The notes beneath the pieces were generated by a model. The model was not told the origin of the DNA. It saw only the letters and a program-made list of their open reading frames with translations, and did no database searches. Positions 8,801 through 17,339 of a stretch of DNA of 64,000 nucleotides are shown here, one piece after another (the first letter of the stretch is position 1; each line of letters starts with the position of its first letter). Origin of the DNA: Burkholderia seminalis DSM 23518 (lineage in GTDB: Bacteria; Pseudomonadota; Gammaproteobacteria; Burkholderiales; Burkholderiaceae); assembly GCF_902832885.1 (NCBI RefSeq), contig NZ_CADFDK010000021.1, positions 22,363 through 86,362 on the forward strand, read 5' to 3'. The position numbers were made by a program, and so were the translations under genes.

Positions 8801-9830
8801 CGATCGCTTCGGCATAGTTGCGAACAGTCGGCAGCGTGTTCTTCGCCAGAATCGCCATGGAGGCAAGCGAACCGTTCGTCGCCACTGCAGCCTGAGCCGA
8901 GCTCATCAACGCATTGACCTCGGCGACGCGCGCCGGATCGCTCAGCATCGCGGGAAGCTCGGCGCCCGCCTGACGCCACACGTTGTTGAACATTGCCTGT
9001 CGCAGCGCCGACGACGCGTTCTGCGACGATTGGAGGATGAAGCCGAACGAATCGCCGATCGCGTTGACAAATTCCGCCTTCGCCATGGACGGGTCGGCGA
9101 TCTCCGGATACATCTCGCTGCCATACATTTGCTCGGCTGCTTGCTCCGCATCCTGTACGCGCAGCAGCAGCAAGGTTCCGGTCGCTGAGCAGGTGTCCGT
9201 CGTAGGATTCGCGGTGAGGGTGTTGGTTGTCACGTACCGTGCCGGGCTGGTCGACGTGAACACCGTATTGAACGGGTCCGTGCCGTTCATAATCGTCCGC
9301 GGATCAATCGCGCCGTCCTGGATGTCGTAGACCGTGCACTCCTTGAAGAACTGGATAAGGTCGGCGTGCAGCCCCGGATCGGTGATTTCAGCCTTGTTCA
9401 CCTTCTGAAGCACTGAGATGCCGAAACCCACATCGCCCTTTTTCAGGGTGAGCGTATCCGGCACCGAAAAAATCGTTTCGTACGACTGTGTCAGCACTCG
9501 AGAGATAAGCGTGAAGCTCTGGGCAACCGCGGCGAGATACACCGGGACGTGGTCCACCTCGCGAGTAGGCTGCACGTTGTTGACGTCGGTGATGAACACG
9601 TTTTCAACCGGCAGCAACAGCAGCTGCGTCATCAGCATTGCGGCGGCGAACCAGCGGAAGATCTCATAGCCTTTCCGACCGAGCGCGACAATCGTCCAGA
9701 TCACCACCCCGCACAACAGCGTGTAACGGATGAGACCTGTCCAGGTGCCGCTGCCCATGAAAGACGCAATACCCTGCATGACGTAGTACAAGGTATCGAC
9801 GTTTCCATAGGTGTCGATTTCCATGTTCAT
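5808..9830 (-). CDS. traG: TraG, mating-pair stabilization protein
   Basis: 1340 residues, longer than F TraG (938). The first 450 residues carry the membrane segments and the TraG_N region (start MNMEIDTYGNVDTLYY, segments near WTGLIRYTLLCGVVIWTIVALG and VYAVFPLILVLCLI). The rest is a long low-complexity periplasmic tail rich in Ser, Gly, Pro and Ala. In F-type systems TraG works with TraN in pair stabilization and supports pilus assembly. It is the last gene of the operon and its ATG overlaps the stop of traH. Confidence 0.95.
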   Translation of the reverse strand: MNMEIDTYGNVDTLYYVMQGIASFMGSGTWTGLIRYTLLCGVVIWTIVALGRKGYEIFRWFAAAMLMTQLLLLPVENVFITDVNNVQPTREVDHVPVYLAAVAQSFTLISRVLTQSYETIFSVPDTLTLKKGDVGFGISVLQKVNKAEITDPGLHADLIQFFKECTVYDIQDGAIDPRTIMNGTDPFNTVFTSTSPARYVTTNTLTANPTTDTCSATGTLLLLRVQDAEQAAEQMYGSEMYPEIADPSMAKAEFVNAIGDSFGFILQSSQNASSALRQAMFNNVWRQAGAELPAMLSDPARVAEVNALMSSAQAAVATNGSLASMAILAKNTLPTVRNYAEAIVYAVFPLILVLCLISGADGAKRILAMYAKTVAWVSIWPVLFAVINGLSLIHLSHEMRSMSLQAGVPFGMAAKFGQTLLDEQALLGYMVIITPPLAWMLLNFASAGVVGAFSQLSGALTGSAQQIGGQQAQGDENIGNVHMDSSSIDNASRNVTSANKYDNTVQSRTGSMNVDTGTGSAFTNFANGLIARTEFQNSLGVSATSQDAFERSLGTDTSTGVAANRTNSTFAGREQLASSTNSVSSSQERGSTQRLSDDSSSGTRASSSQTGERRTAHDQQYAIDQSHSVDGTTSAGAKGSIMLGGGFAKSFGDDGAPAGNAGSGGGGSAGGSGRGPSSNGRQGSSNPISNSPLFNQAEEDKLARKAESLGKSPNEVQAIRDAYRSKVRAADYATGGGTGKGQSSLKFGLDVSGEGGYTKSWRNSDAQKFVDQYLTQGGYTESDQVSHEGSQIHSDSTGLESGQHVRSDHSASLTDQVSSGSRVSADLTRSADVRQRGSTQVVSRVDTSTNLMTPENLQAVAARNGMRYSQLMTLPSPQIAQLVAQDAAMRDIVSRNSTLPTTARDGSALPASGSDVVRQDQRNQSGVGASAPAAFQRFAGGVGPVDTTPLDIATPMPTVVTDAQQRIDAMQQRVTNESAAPIKQVHDNVDPSTDSKPLMTPGRAPGRPLSPTPASTPTQASKDTTPLAARKNSVQPFAPPGATASPMAVEKFLNPKATGNGPTLETARAAGQSTLPPSSEPRLSESDFKIVALPVGNGGQPSGQGGGQVADGPGRAATGSYSAQPAAAVPNVTAQSTAASALSPTRAIPAQDGATRPTVASRVPPSVGSATSATPFSTASMKRSGGVSALGPTTVPGRSGAQIDNSKPTFAGPGASTSVRSAASATVGATDSKANVESTPSVPPGGAGAHSNAKLDHRASAELPAAGGAISSVPSQDVAPPNAEAAAANSTRDESAVSGPATSPSAPTSLHRRELGFGEDGHGAKATLSPDAVTSNPTDQ

Positions 9831-11272
9831 TGAGTGCTCCCGCCGTTCAACGTCTGGCCAAACGCCAACGAGTTTCGAAGCGACGACGACACATTCGCGT
9901 GTACCGCACGCTCGATCGATTGGAGCTGCTCAACCAGCTGCCACGCGTTCGACGTCTGGCTGAAGGCTTGCATGACGACACTGCGTGCTTCCGATTCGAC
10001 CGTGTCGATGTTGGTGTTGAGCTTTGTGGCCTCGTCGAGCAGCGACGTGCTGGATTTCACCGTCCCGTATCGCGCGATTGCTCGTCGAAGATCTTCAGCG
10101 GATCCGTGGATGTAGGCTTCGGCATACTTGGCTGCGATCAGCGACTGGTAGGTACTCAACAGTTGGTCGGCCAGAGACGAATTGTTCAGGCGCGTGCCGA
10201 CCGCGATCATTTTGTAGACCGGCAGGTCGGTCATGCTCAAAAACCGAAACGTGTCCGCCGGATTCGGGATCGCGGAGCGCGAGGCGATCGCGTCCGTAAT
10301 CACCTGCAGCTTCTGCTGTACGAGCGTACGGAAGGGGGTGTAGCCCATTTCCTGCACTGACGGATTCAAGCACTTCGTGGTTTCGTCGCACACGTACACT
10401 TGGATCGTGGTGCCGGAGTTCGCGGCAGGATCGTTACCGACCAATTCCTGCACCGTGAGGCTGCCGATTCGCGGCAGGAAGACAGGATTCACCTCCGTGC
10501 CGCCCGAATCCGACGGGTCGGGAAAAATGACCGTCCCCACCAGCGACATCAGGAATTCCCGGTCCGACGTGCTCAGGTCCGGCAGCTGCTGCAGCGCCTG
10601 CCACGTCACGTTGCCGTACGGCTGCCTGGCCGCGAGATTGGAATCCGATGCGGTGGCCGTATTGATCGTCTGCGCCGCTTGCGCCGAGCTGTTTCCGGTA
10701 TTTGTCCAGGCATCGGTCATATCCGAATACAGGTTCGTGAATGGCCCGAGCGTGTCGGCCAAGTTCGCCTGCTCTTTTTTCCATGCAACAGGCGTCACCG
10801 CATTGACGATGCCCTCAGCGGCCTGGCACGAGTCGATGTTCATCCGGTTGACGTCGCGGGCGATGGTCTGCAGCGACTGCATGACGTTGTCGCAGGTTGG
10901 GCAGAGGTTCTGGAGGGCAAGCTTGAATGCGTAGCCCAAGGCGTTCGAGCCGATGTTGCGCAGCAGCGCAACAAACTGCTCTTTATTGATAAAGCTGAAC
11001 CCGCCGGCAAACAGGTCGATCCCGCCGCAACCGGCGCCCCATTCCGGGGCGGTGACACTCGCGAGCTGGTAAGTCTTGTGTGGCGTACGCATGAACACGC
11101 TTCCGCCGCTGTACATATCCATCGTCTCGCCCTGCAACGCACGCGGGCTCGATACGTTGCCCATGGCGTTGATCGAGTCGAAGACCTGCTGCATCGACAT
11201 CGCGCTCGAACAGACTGGGGCGATGGCAAACACTGCAGCCGCCAGTGCGGCAATCCAGCGTGTCGGTTTCAT
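9827..11272 (-). CDS. traH: TraH, pilus assembly protein
   Basis: 481 residues with a signal peptide (MKPTRWIAALAAAVFAIAPVCSSA). The mature start MSMQQVFDSINAMGNVSSP and the YSGGSVFMRTP and GCGGIDLFAGGFSFIN motifs are typical of TraH, and CPTCDNVM holds a conserved Cys pair. TraH is a periplasmic protein required for F-pilus extension, acting with TraF, TraU, TraW and TrbB/TrbI. Stop and start codons overlap with traG and abut traF. Confidence 0.96.
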   Translation of the reverse strand: MKPTRWIAALAAAVFAIAPVCSSAMSMQQVFDSINAMGNVSSPRALQGETMDMYSGGSVFMRTPHKTYQLASVTAPEWGAGCGGIDLFAGGFSFINKEQFVALLRNIGSNALGYAFKLALQNLCPTCDNVMQSLQTIARDVNRMNIDSCQAAEGIVNAVTPVAWKKEQANLADTLGPFTNLYSDMTDAWTNTGNSSAQAAQTINTATASDSNLAARQPYGNVTWQALQQLPDLSTSDREFLMSLVGTVIFPDPSDSGGTEVNPVFLPRIGSLTVQELVGNDPAANSGTTIQVYVCDETTKCLNPSVQEMGYTPFRTLVQQKLQVITDAIASRSAIPNPADTFRFLSMTDLPVYKMIAVGTRLNNSSLADQLLSTYQSLIAAKYAEAYIHGSAEDLRRAIARYGTVKSSTSLLDEATKLNTNIDTVESEARSVVMQAFSQTSNAWQLVEQLQSIERAVHANVSSSLRNSLAFGQTLNGGSTQ

Positions 11273-12081
11273 CAGAAGAGCTCCCCAGGCTGCGAGGCAG
11301 TGAGAACGAAGACACGATCGATGATGTCCTGGAGGGACATCGTTCCCGAGCCGATCATTGCGTGATCGCCCGTCTCCTTCGATGCGATGAAGAGGGCGGG
11401 CACCTGCTGGACGCCCCAGACCGACGCCTGCCCATGGTCAGGCGTCGGGTTCGGAAACTCACCAATGCCCCGACCGTCCAGCGAAACGGGCAACACGTCG
11501 ATGCCATAGCGCTGCGCGAGCAGCACAATCGTCGGGGCCATCGCGTGGCAATACGGGCAGTCCGAGCGGAAGAAGAAAATCAGGCCATGCTTCTGAGCAA
11601 GCGCACGCAGCTGCCCGTCCTGGTCCGAATCCCGGGTCCGGTCGTAGGTATGGACAGCGACGTTGTTAGTCGGACGCTTGAGCGAGTAATCGAGACTCGG
11701 GTTCTGCCACACAACCCGGCGCCATTGGTCGGCAAAGACCGCGCTCTTTTGCTGGACGTACTCCCAGAGCTTGATGTACTCCTTGATGTGCTCGGGCGTC
11801 GGGTCCATGTTCGCGACGTCGAGTCGGTGCTTCAGTGCCTCGCGCATCTCATCGGCCGACTTGATCTGGTCGAAGTCGTCGGAATCGGCCGGTTTGGCCG
11901 CGCTCGCACCCGCCGGCGCCGCAGGCTTGTCGTCATCGCAGTACCAGTTGAATTTTTCCTGCCCGTCGCAGCTCCAGGCGGACTTGTAGTCCAACCCGTC
12001 AGCGTCCACGATCGGCGACGCCAGTAGCGCTGCGGGAAGCAGGATCGCTACCGCGAGCCGGAAGCCTCGGGATGCGCTCAT
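11272..12081 (-). CDS. traF: TraF, thioredoxin-fold pilus assembly protein
   Basis: 269 residues from MSASRGF; upstream ATGs in frame give no signal peptide. A signal peptide is followed by a helical region with YIKLWEYVQQKS and a thioredoxin fold whose active site is C175-P-Y-C178 (FFFRSDCPYCHA). F TraF itself lacks the CxxC, so this version is redox-competent like many TraF homologues and TrbB. It is likely to shape disulfides in TraH, TraU and TraN. Its ATG overlaps the upstream gene's stop. Confidence 0.92.
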   Translation of the reverse strand: MSASRGFRLAVAILLPAALLASPIVDADGLDYKSAWSCDGQEKFNWYCDDDKPAAPAGASAAKPADSDDFDQIKSADEMREALKHRLDVANMDPTPEHIKEYIKLWEYVQQKSAVFADQWRRVVWQNPSLDYSLKRPTNNVAVHTYDRTRDSDQDGQLRALAQKHGLIFFFRSDCPYCHAMAPTIVLLAQRYGIDVLPVSLDGRGIGEFPNPTPDHGQASVWGVQQVPALFIASKETGDHAMIGSGTMSLQDIIDRVFVLTASQPGELF

Positions 12082-13043
12082 GGCTCGCTCCGCTGCGCGT
12101 CGACGTGATAGCCGGCGTCCATCAATTGCCCGAGTGCCTGCTCGAGTTGCACTTCCGCGAAACCCAAAGACTGCGCGGCTTTGACCTGTTCGGCTGCATC
12201 GGATTGACGCCGCCTCCCTCCGAGAATCCAAAGGAATTGACTTCGAACCCTGGGCTTGTGCAACACCGCCGCAGCGCCCATAAACGCACGACGTGCGTTC
12301 CGCCAGGCGAAAGCCGCGTCAACTACGGTCGAAATGCAATGTCGCTGATATGCAGCAAACTCGCGCAAGTCGTGGTCGTGCTGCACGTGACGCTGTTCGG
12401 CAGAAAATCGGCCGTCTTGCTTCTGGCTCGGTTCTGTCGACGCCGGCGAGGGTGCCGTCGGGATATTGACGACACCGCTCGCGGGCCGAGACGGCTTGTC
12501 CCACTTAGGGGTCGACCATGGCGCACCGGAGAAGTGATGCCTTTGGAAAGCTGCGAGAAGCACGGCATGGTCGCCGCCGAGGGAACCTGCAATTTCCTTC
12601 AGCCGTTCGAGGTTGTCGCTTCCGTACCGATATACCCGGGAATCGTCCGAGTAACCGAAAAACCAGTCGTGCCGATCGAGCATGTCGTAAAACTGTTCGA
12701 TCGTAGGCTGTTGGATTGGCACCCCCGAGCTCGGGGGCGCCCGATCAGACAAGTCGACCGTATTCGCGACCGCGTCGTCATCGAGCTCGATCGTCGTACC
12801 GGCCGCCGGCGCCGGTCCGTCGACAACTACGAAGCTGCCTTGCCCCGTGGCCTGATCGTAGTTCGTCACGCAAACATTTGCGATGGCGTCCTCGAGCAAC
12901 ACGGAAATGGCTTCTCGCGACGGTGCGGCGCCGCGCGTTACCCGGAAGGTCGCCCGGTCACTGCCGGCGCCAGCAAAAAGATGGCTCGGCAAGTCGGGCG
13001 CCGGCGCGGCGCTCATGCTGGTGATCGTGATCTGTAGTCTCAC
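12078..13043 (-). CDS. Hypothetical protein in the transfer operon
   Basis: 321 residues starting at GTG 13043 (GGAGAGG upstream), which overlaps the previous stop. The middle (QPTIEQFYDMLDRHDWFFGY, then DDSRVYRYGSDNLERLKEIA) looks like a folded domain, and the C-terminus (AQSLGFAEVQLEQALGQLMD) is helical. No signal peptide. A same-length plus-strand frame exists but lacks any recognisable sequence and breaks the operon. Family not recognised. Confidence 0.65.
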   Translation of the reverse strand: MRLQITITSMSAAPAPDLPSHLFAGAGSDRATFRVTRGAAPSREAISVLLEDAIANVCVTNYDQATGQGSFVVVDGPAPAAGTTIELDDDAVANTVDLSDRAPPSSGVPIQQPTIEQFYDMLDRHDWFFGYSDDSRVYRYGSDNLERLKEIAGSLGGDHAVLLAAFQRHHFSGAPWSTPKWDKPSRPASGVVNIPTAPSPASTEPSQKQDGRFSAEQRHVQHDHDLREFAAYQRHCISTVVDAAFAWRNARRAFMGAAAVLHKPRVRSQFLWILGGRRRQSDAAEQVKAAQSLGFAEVQLEQALGQLMDAGYHVDAQRSEP

Positions 13044-13540
13044 TTCGCCTCTCCTTCGCGGCTTGCGTTGCTGCGTTCGGCACGCTGCCGTCCGATCGGG
13101 TCGAGTTGTCTGCGCAGTGCGAGAGGCGAGGGCGCAGACCAGACGAGGTCCACAGCAAGCGTAATGGCGGCAGCAACGAGCCAGGCGACGAACAAGCCGT
13201 GACCAACCTGAGGGGCCAGCGTCGCGATGGGCACGTCATCAGTGCGCCAGTGCATACAAATGGCGGCCGACGGCGCAAGGCGAGCGGCCGTATCGGTGCA
13301 TGTCCGCAGGCGGATCGTGTCCGGATTCGTACCGCTTCCGGCCGCCTGTTCGAGCACGGTCGTTGCCATAGCCGTGAACGACCCGTGATTCAGTATTGCG
13401 AGCCCGACGACGGGGGCGGCCGCCGGCACAATGACGAAAGCGAAGAGGAATCGCCGCACGTAGCAAGGCAGGCTGGCGAGCAGCACATAGCGCCAGTTCG
13501 AGCGGACACGCGAAGGGGGAAACAGGCTTTCGATGGACAT
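13040..13540 (-). CDS. Hypothetical two-helix membrane protein in the transfer operon
   Basis: 166 residues from MSIESLFPPSRVR. Hydrophobic segments lie near FLFAFVIVPAAAPVVGLAI and GLFVAWLVAAAITLAVDLVW, with a short periplasmic domain containing two Cys between them (LRTCTDTAARLA and AICMHWR). The C-terminus is charged. It sits between the secreted 130-residue gene and the 321-residue gene, sharing overlapping ends. Function unknown. Confidence 0.6.
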   Translation of the reverse strand: MSIESLFPPSRVRSNWRYVLLASLPCYVRRFLFAFVIVPAAAPVVGLAILNHGSFTAMATTVLEQAAGSGTNPDTIRLRTCTDTAARLAPSAAICMHWRTDDVPIATLAPQVGHGLFVAWLVAAAITLAVDLVWSAPSPLALRRQLDPIGRQRAERSNASREGEAK

Positions 13541-13598
13541 GATCAACGCTCCTGCGTATTGAGGGTTTTGAAATCTGCAACCAGTGGGCGGTGCTGCG

Positions 13599-13991
13599 TC
13601 ACGGTGCATCTCCCGCGGGTTGCGGCGGCGCCGCCGGCGTCAAGCCGATCGGCGGGATTCGATCGCGGCAGTAGTTCATCTTCACGTCCAGGCGCCCGCT
13701 GGTTTCGCCCGCCTCGGTCTGGACGCCGCGGACGTCGAACAGCACATCCAGACGCTTGCAGCCAGGCCGCGGCAGGTCGCCGATCGGGCGAGCCGTGACG
13801 TAGACCGGGCCGTTGGCGTGCAACTTGGTGATGAGGGAACCCGCAACGGGTCCACGCAGCGCGCCAAACGCTGACCCGTGATCAATCGCGTCGATGAGAA
13901 CTGCACTGAAGTCGTCGTAGCTGCCGGCGAAAGCCGCGGCCGGCAGCGCAAAAATCGCAGTAGCAAACGCTGCGCAGACAAGGCGCTTCAT
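13599..13991 (-). CDS. Hypothetical secreted protein in the transfer operon
   Basis: 130 residues with a clear signal peptide (MKRLVCAAFATAIFALP, cut near AFA). The mature part contains PVYVTARPIGDLPRPGCKRL and VKMNYCRDRIPP, so two Cys that could pair. The ATG overlaps the stop of the downstream traN half. Probably a periplasmic accessory to pilus assembly or pair stabilization, by position only. Confidence 0.65.
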   Translation of the reverse strand: MKRLVCAAFATAIFALPAAAFAGSYDDFSAVLIDAIDHGSAFGALRGPVAGSLITKLHANGPVYVTARPIGDLPRPGCKRLDVLFDVRGVQTEAGETSGRLDVKMNYCRDRIPPIGLTPAAPPQPAGDAP

Positions 13992-15268
13992 TGGGATACC
14001 CCTTTTCCGCTTCCGATCGATTGCCGCACGCGCTGCAGAATCGCGTCCTCGTCGACGGCCTTGGACTGGATCGAATTGACGAACTCGGTAAAGTCGATAT
14101 TCGAAAAGTCGATACGCTGGAGTTGGTCGGCCGTGAAGCCACCGCAGCCGGCAAACGGGATGCCGAGTTGCGCCTTGCCTTGCTGGTTGACAAGCTTCGC
14201 GATCAGCGAGTTGAAACAGCAGTAGCTCTTCTTTTCCTCGACGCACACGCCGAGCACGCGCTTGGAGCAGCCCTGGTTGTACTGGACACAGAGGTTCTGG
14301 CCACGCTTCAGACTGAGCACCTGCTCGTCGGGGGAACAGGCGAGCCACATCTGGATCAGCTGCGCAGCGATCTCGGCCGCGAATACGTACGGATTGAAGT
14401 CGGCCAGTTGAACGCCGTTGGTCAGCGAGAACGAGAACTGGAAGCCGTAGGCACCAAAGGTGCCGGAGGTAGACAGCGCCCTATCGGCCCATGCACCCAT
14501 CTGCAGGAGACCGGAGTTCACGATGGAGCTATCGACCGTTTCGTACAGTTGATCAAAGACATATTTCGAGCCTAACGCGATGCCTTGCTTGGCCGCCGTT
14601 CCGGCAACTGACAGTCCAGCGCTAACTGCGGCGCTTCCAATCGCGTTGTTCGAGTAAGCTGCACCGCCGCCGTTGCTGGTGCAGCAGCTCTTGATTTCGA
14701 GGCCGCCCAGCACCTTGATCGAGCAGCTGCTGTCGTAGCCTTTGAAAATGTTCACGTTCCCGCCACCGACACCGTAGGCGCCAGCTTCGCGCCCGGTTTC
14801 CAGCCCTGCTACGACCTTGCCGAGCGCGCCGTCCGCACCACTACTCGACGAGAAGCATCCGGCACCCGGTGCGCACATCGTGTTCGTGCATTGGGTGACG
14901 GTCGTTGTGTGCGCCGGGGTATCGAGACACTGGTACGTGTACTGCATCGTGTCGCAGCTTCCCGGCACCGCGTCGTTGTACGACACACACTGCTGGTTCA
15001 CTAGGCCGCAGCCTTGCTGCTGCAATGGCGTGCAGTCGTTAACGGTGGAAGCGGCTTGGCATTCGTAGGTATCCTGGTAATTCCAGCAATCCTGGTATAG
15101 CGGAATCCCGTTGATGACACGAGTGCCGGCCGGCTCGATGCAGGTTGAACCTGTACGCTGGCAGGTTGGCGCGGCATACGCTACCGGCGCGGCGAGCAGG
15201 GTGGCCGTCATTACACTGCCGACGAAGCTGAACGCACGCGTGGCGAACGTGAGAGCGCGGATCTTCAT
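13988..15268 (-). CDS. traN: TraN-like protein, second (C-terminal) gene
   Basis: 426 residues with its own signal peptide (MKIRALTFATRAFS to VAYA). It is very rich in cysteine and ends with the conserved TraN tail: CSPDEQVLSLKRGQNLC, EKKSYCCFNSLIAKLVN, GIPFAGCGGFTADQLQRIDF and DFTEFVNSIQSK. F TraN is a single outer-membrane adhesin of about 600 residues that recognises the recipient surface. Here the TraN tail is on a separate gene whose ATG overlaps the stop of the first one. Confidence 0.88.
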   Translation of the reverse strand: MKIRALTFATRAFSFVGSVMTATLLAAPVAYAAPTCQRTGSTCIEPAGTRVINGIPLYQDCWNYQDTYECQAASTVNDCTPLQQQGCGLVNQQCVSYNDAVPGSCDTMQYTYQCLDTPAHTTTVTQCTNTMCAPGAGCFSSSSGADGALGKVVAGLETGREAGAYGVGGGNVNIFKGYDSSCSIKVLGGLEIKSCCTSNGGGAAYSNNAIGSAAVSAGLSVAGTAAKQGIALGSKYVFDQLYETVDSSIVNSGLLQMGAWADRALSTSGTFGAYGFQFSFSLTNGVQLADFNPYVFAAEIAAQLIQMWLACSPDEQVLSLKRGQNLCVQYNQGCSKRVLGVCVEEKKSYCCFNSLIAKLVNQQGKAQLGIPFAGCGGFTADQLQRIDFSNIDFTEFVNSIQSKAVDEDAILQRVRQSIGSGKGVSQ

Positions 15269-16554
15269 TGTGCCGCCCGCTGTTCGAACGAGCTGCACTG
15301 GTCGATCCAGTTCGGCGTGCAAGTCGCGGTGCAGATCTGGTTCAGCGTCAGCTGAACTCGAGCCTGCCCACCGCCTTCGAAACCGTACCCACCGATCGCC
15401 GCTTGAATTTCGACGGTATTGACACCCTCATGCAGATACGAGCGGATATCGGTGTTGGGCGCAATGGTCGAGGGGTTCCCCTCGTACTCGCTACCGAATG
15501 TGAAGAACGGTCGATACTCCGTGAGGCCGCCGTCTGCGGTGAACGCAGTTTTATCCGAGCACACGCTCCGGATGCCGTTGTAAACCAAATTGTGAGTGAA
15601 GGTCACACCAGGCGAAGCGGCAGCAAGATAGCCAGTAGTCTGCCGTCCATCAATCCCGCCGGCCGACGCCGGCAGCGTCGCCTCCCCGCATTGGAGAATG
15701 CGACCGCCGTCCGGCGCATCGGTGTAGACCGTTACGCCGTTGATGTCGACGCTCCGCAGCGTATTGTTTGTCGTGATCTGGCTGATGACTGCGGTACCGA
15801 TCTGACCGAGGTTCTGTACGCTGAAGCTCATCGAGCCGGACACGGTAAGTCCGTTGTAGCCCGAGTTGTCGTGATAACCCGTGTCCGCGCCGAAGTTCCA
15901 GAGAGCGGAGTTCGATGCCAGGCGCGAGGCAAACCCGCCGTTGAAACTTCCCTCGACGACTCCGCCGGCAGCGCAGCCTTGGTAGGGCTCGGTGCAGACC
16001 GGATCGTTGATGCGGTTGCACGTATATGTTTGTGTACCCACCGCCTGCTCGCAGGTTTCCTTCCGGTAGGTTGCTGGCACGGTCGACGTCACGTTGCGGC
16101 AGTCCTGCGAACTTGTCGTAGAGCCGGGGTTATTGATCGTCCCCTTGCTCCCGGTCACAATCGGATCGCTCGCGGTGATCGGCATGCGATTGGGCGGCTT
16201 CTTCGCGAGGTAATTCACGGCATCGCATTCCTGACGCCAGTAGGCGCTTGGATTAGCTGGCTGCGTCGAGCAATCCGCTTCCTTGCCGGAGCCGGCGGGC
16301 CCGAGACTGCCCTGCCCACCGCCATACAGCGGCGTCAGCTCGCCGTCCTGGTTCGTGTAGTTCGGCACGTTCGAGCCACCGCCACTGATGCTTCCATGAG
16401 CCGCATTCATTCCTGACCTACCGAACGACTGGCCTTCAGTAAACGCAGACCCGGTAGATGGGGCGTCCGCAGCAGCGCACACGGCGACCGCAGCTAGAGC
16501 GGTCGCGATGGCCAGTGGTGCGCTTCGGCGCAGGGTTGCCCGCAATCCGTTCAT
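15265..16554 (-). CDS. TraN-related secreted protein, first gene of the pair
   Basis: 429 residues from MNGLRATLRRS, with signal peptide. It contains TraN-like pieces: GGGSNVPNYTNQDGELTPLY, KKPPNRMPITASDPIV, CRNVTSTVPATYRKETC and the TYTCNR segment, followed by a beta-rich domain ending YLHEGVNTVEIQAAIGGYG and cysteine pairs. It lacks the TraN C-terminal tail, which is in the next gene. The two together cover and exceed one TraN, so this is a split or duplicated TraN; both halves are secreted. Confidence 0.8.
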   Translation of the reverse strand: MNGLRATLRRSAPLAIATALAAVAVCAAADAPSTGSAFTEGQSFGRSGMNAAHGSISGGGSNVPNYTNQDGELTPLYGGGQGSLGPAGSGKEADCSTQPANPSAYWRQECDAVNYLAKKPPNRMPITASDPIVTGSKGTINNPGSTTSSQDCRNVTSTVPATYRKETCEQAVGTQTYTCNRINDPVCTEPYQGCAAGGVVEGSFNGGFASRLASNSALWNFGADTGYHDNSGYNGLTVSGSMSFSVQNLGQIGTAVISQITTNNTLRSVDINGVTVYTDAPDGGRILQCGEATLPASAGGIDGRQTTGYLAAASPGVTFTHNLVYNGIRSVCSDKTAFTADGGLTEYRPFFTFGSEYEGNPSTIAPNTDIRSYLHEGVNTVEIQAAIGGYGFEGGGQARVQLTLNQICTATCTPNWIDQCSSFEQRAAQ

Positions 16555-17339
16555 TCGACATCCCCCAGTGCACGGAGATATCGCTCGGCGATCCCCGCGT
16601 AGGTAGGGCTGTGATCGACGATCTGGCGGAGGGCGTACGCGGGCGTCACGTCGCCCGACAAGGAGACGTACGACGCCGGCAGCGCACATCCGCTGCTGTC
16701 GACCTGACTGTTGGCATCTCCACCGCGTGTGACGACATAGGCGGGCACGCGGGCGATGCGATACTGCGTGAACGCCTTCGGGTTGACGACGATGCCGCCG
16801 GACGCAATCCCCAGCCGCTGCATTTCAGCGGCCGTCGCCTTCAGCGAGTCGTTCTTGAAGCCCCGGAACACCACAGTGCCGCCGGCCTGATTCATTGTCT
16901 TCACCAGGCGTACGAGCGAGGCAGCGGGCATGGAGAAGCTCGCGAACGCGACGAAGGAATCCGTTACACGGCGCTGCGTACGGCTTTCATACCTTTTCGC
17001 AACGGCGAGAGGATCTGCACCGGCGGCGGCCGCCGCCGGCGTAGGCAGGTTCGGGAACGCGTTGCCATCGTGAGCAGCCTTTGCTGCCGCCTGATCCATT
17101 TGCCGATCGCGATTGCCCTGGATACGGCGCATCTCGGCGTCAATCGCATCCGACGAAGGCATCGCGCCGCGATAGCGCGCGGTGCCGCTGGCTGCCGCAT
17201 CGAAGGTCGCTCGGCGCGTCGTATCGATCTGTTGCTGCTCGCGTGCAAGCGCGTCGTTCGAGACGGTCTGGGCCGACACCGACATGGTAGCTAGCCCGAT
17301 CGTGCCGGCGGCCGCCAAGGAGGGAAGGAGACGTGTCAT
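16551..17339 (-). CDS. trbC: TrbC, periplasmic pilus assembly protein (F-type)
   Basis: 262 residues from MTRLLPS with a signal peptide. The C-terminal domain carries the TrbC_Ftype pattern: FVAFASFSMPAASLVRLVK, GGTVVFRGFKNDSLK, GIVVNPKAFTQYRIARVPAY and GDVTPAYALRQIVDHSP, a thioredoxin-like fold without CxxC. The N-terminal part is charged and helical. TrbC works with TraW in early pilus assembly, and the gene order traW-traU-trbC-traN is as in F. Confidence 0.93.
   Translation of the reverse strand: MTRLLPSLAAAGTIGLATMSVSAQTVSNDALAREQQQIDTTRRATFDAAASGTARYRGAMPSSDAIDAEMRRIQGNRDRQMDQAAAKAAHDGNAFPNLPTPAAAAAGADPLAVAKRYESRTQRRVTDSFVAFASFSMPAASLVRLVKTMNQAGGTVVFRGFKNDSLKATAAEMQRLGIASGGIVVNPKAFTQYRIARVPAYVVTRGGDANSQVDSSGCALPASYVSLSGDVTPAYALRQIVDHSPTYAGIAERYLRALGDVE

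Noticed and set aside
12072-13037. 321-residue plus-strand frame opposite a transfer-operon gene
   Set aside because: Same length as the minus-strand gene, but the minus frame has overlapping start and stop codons with both neighbours and a ribosome site.
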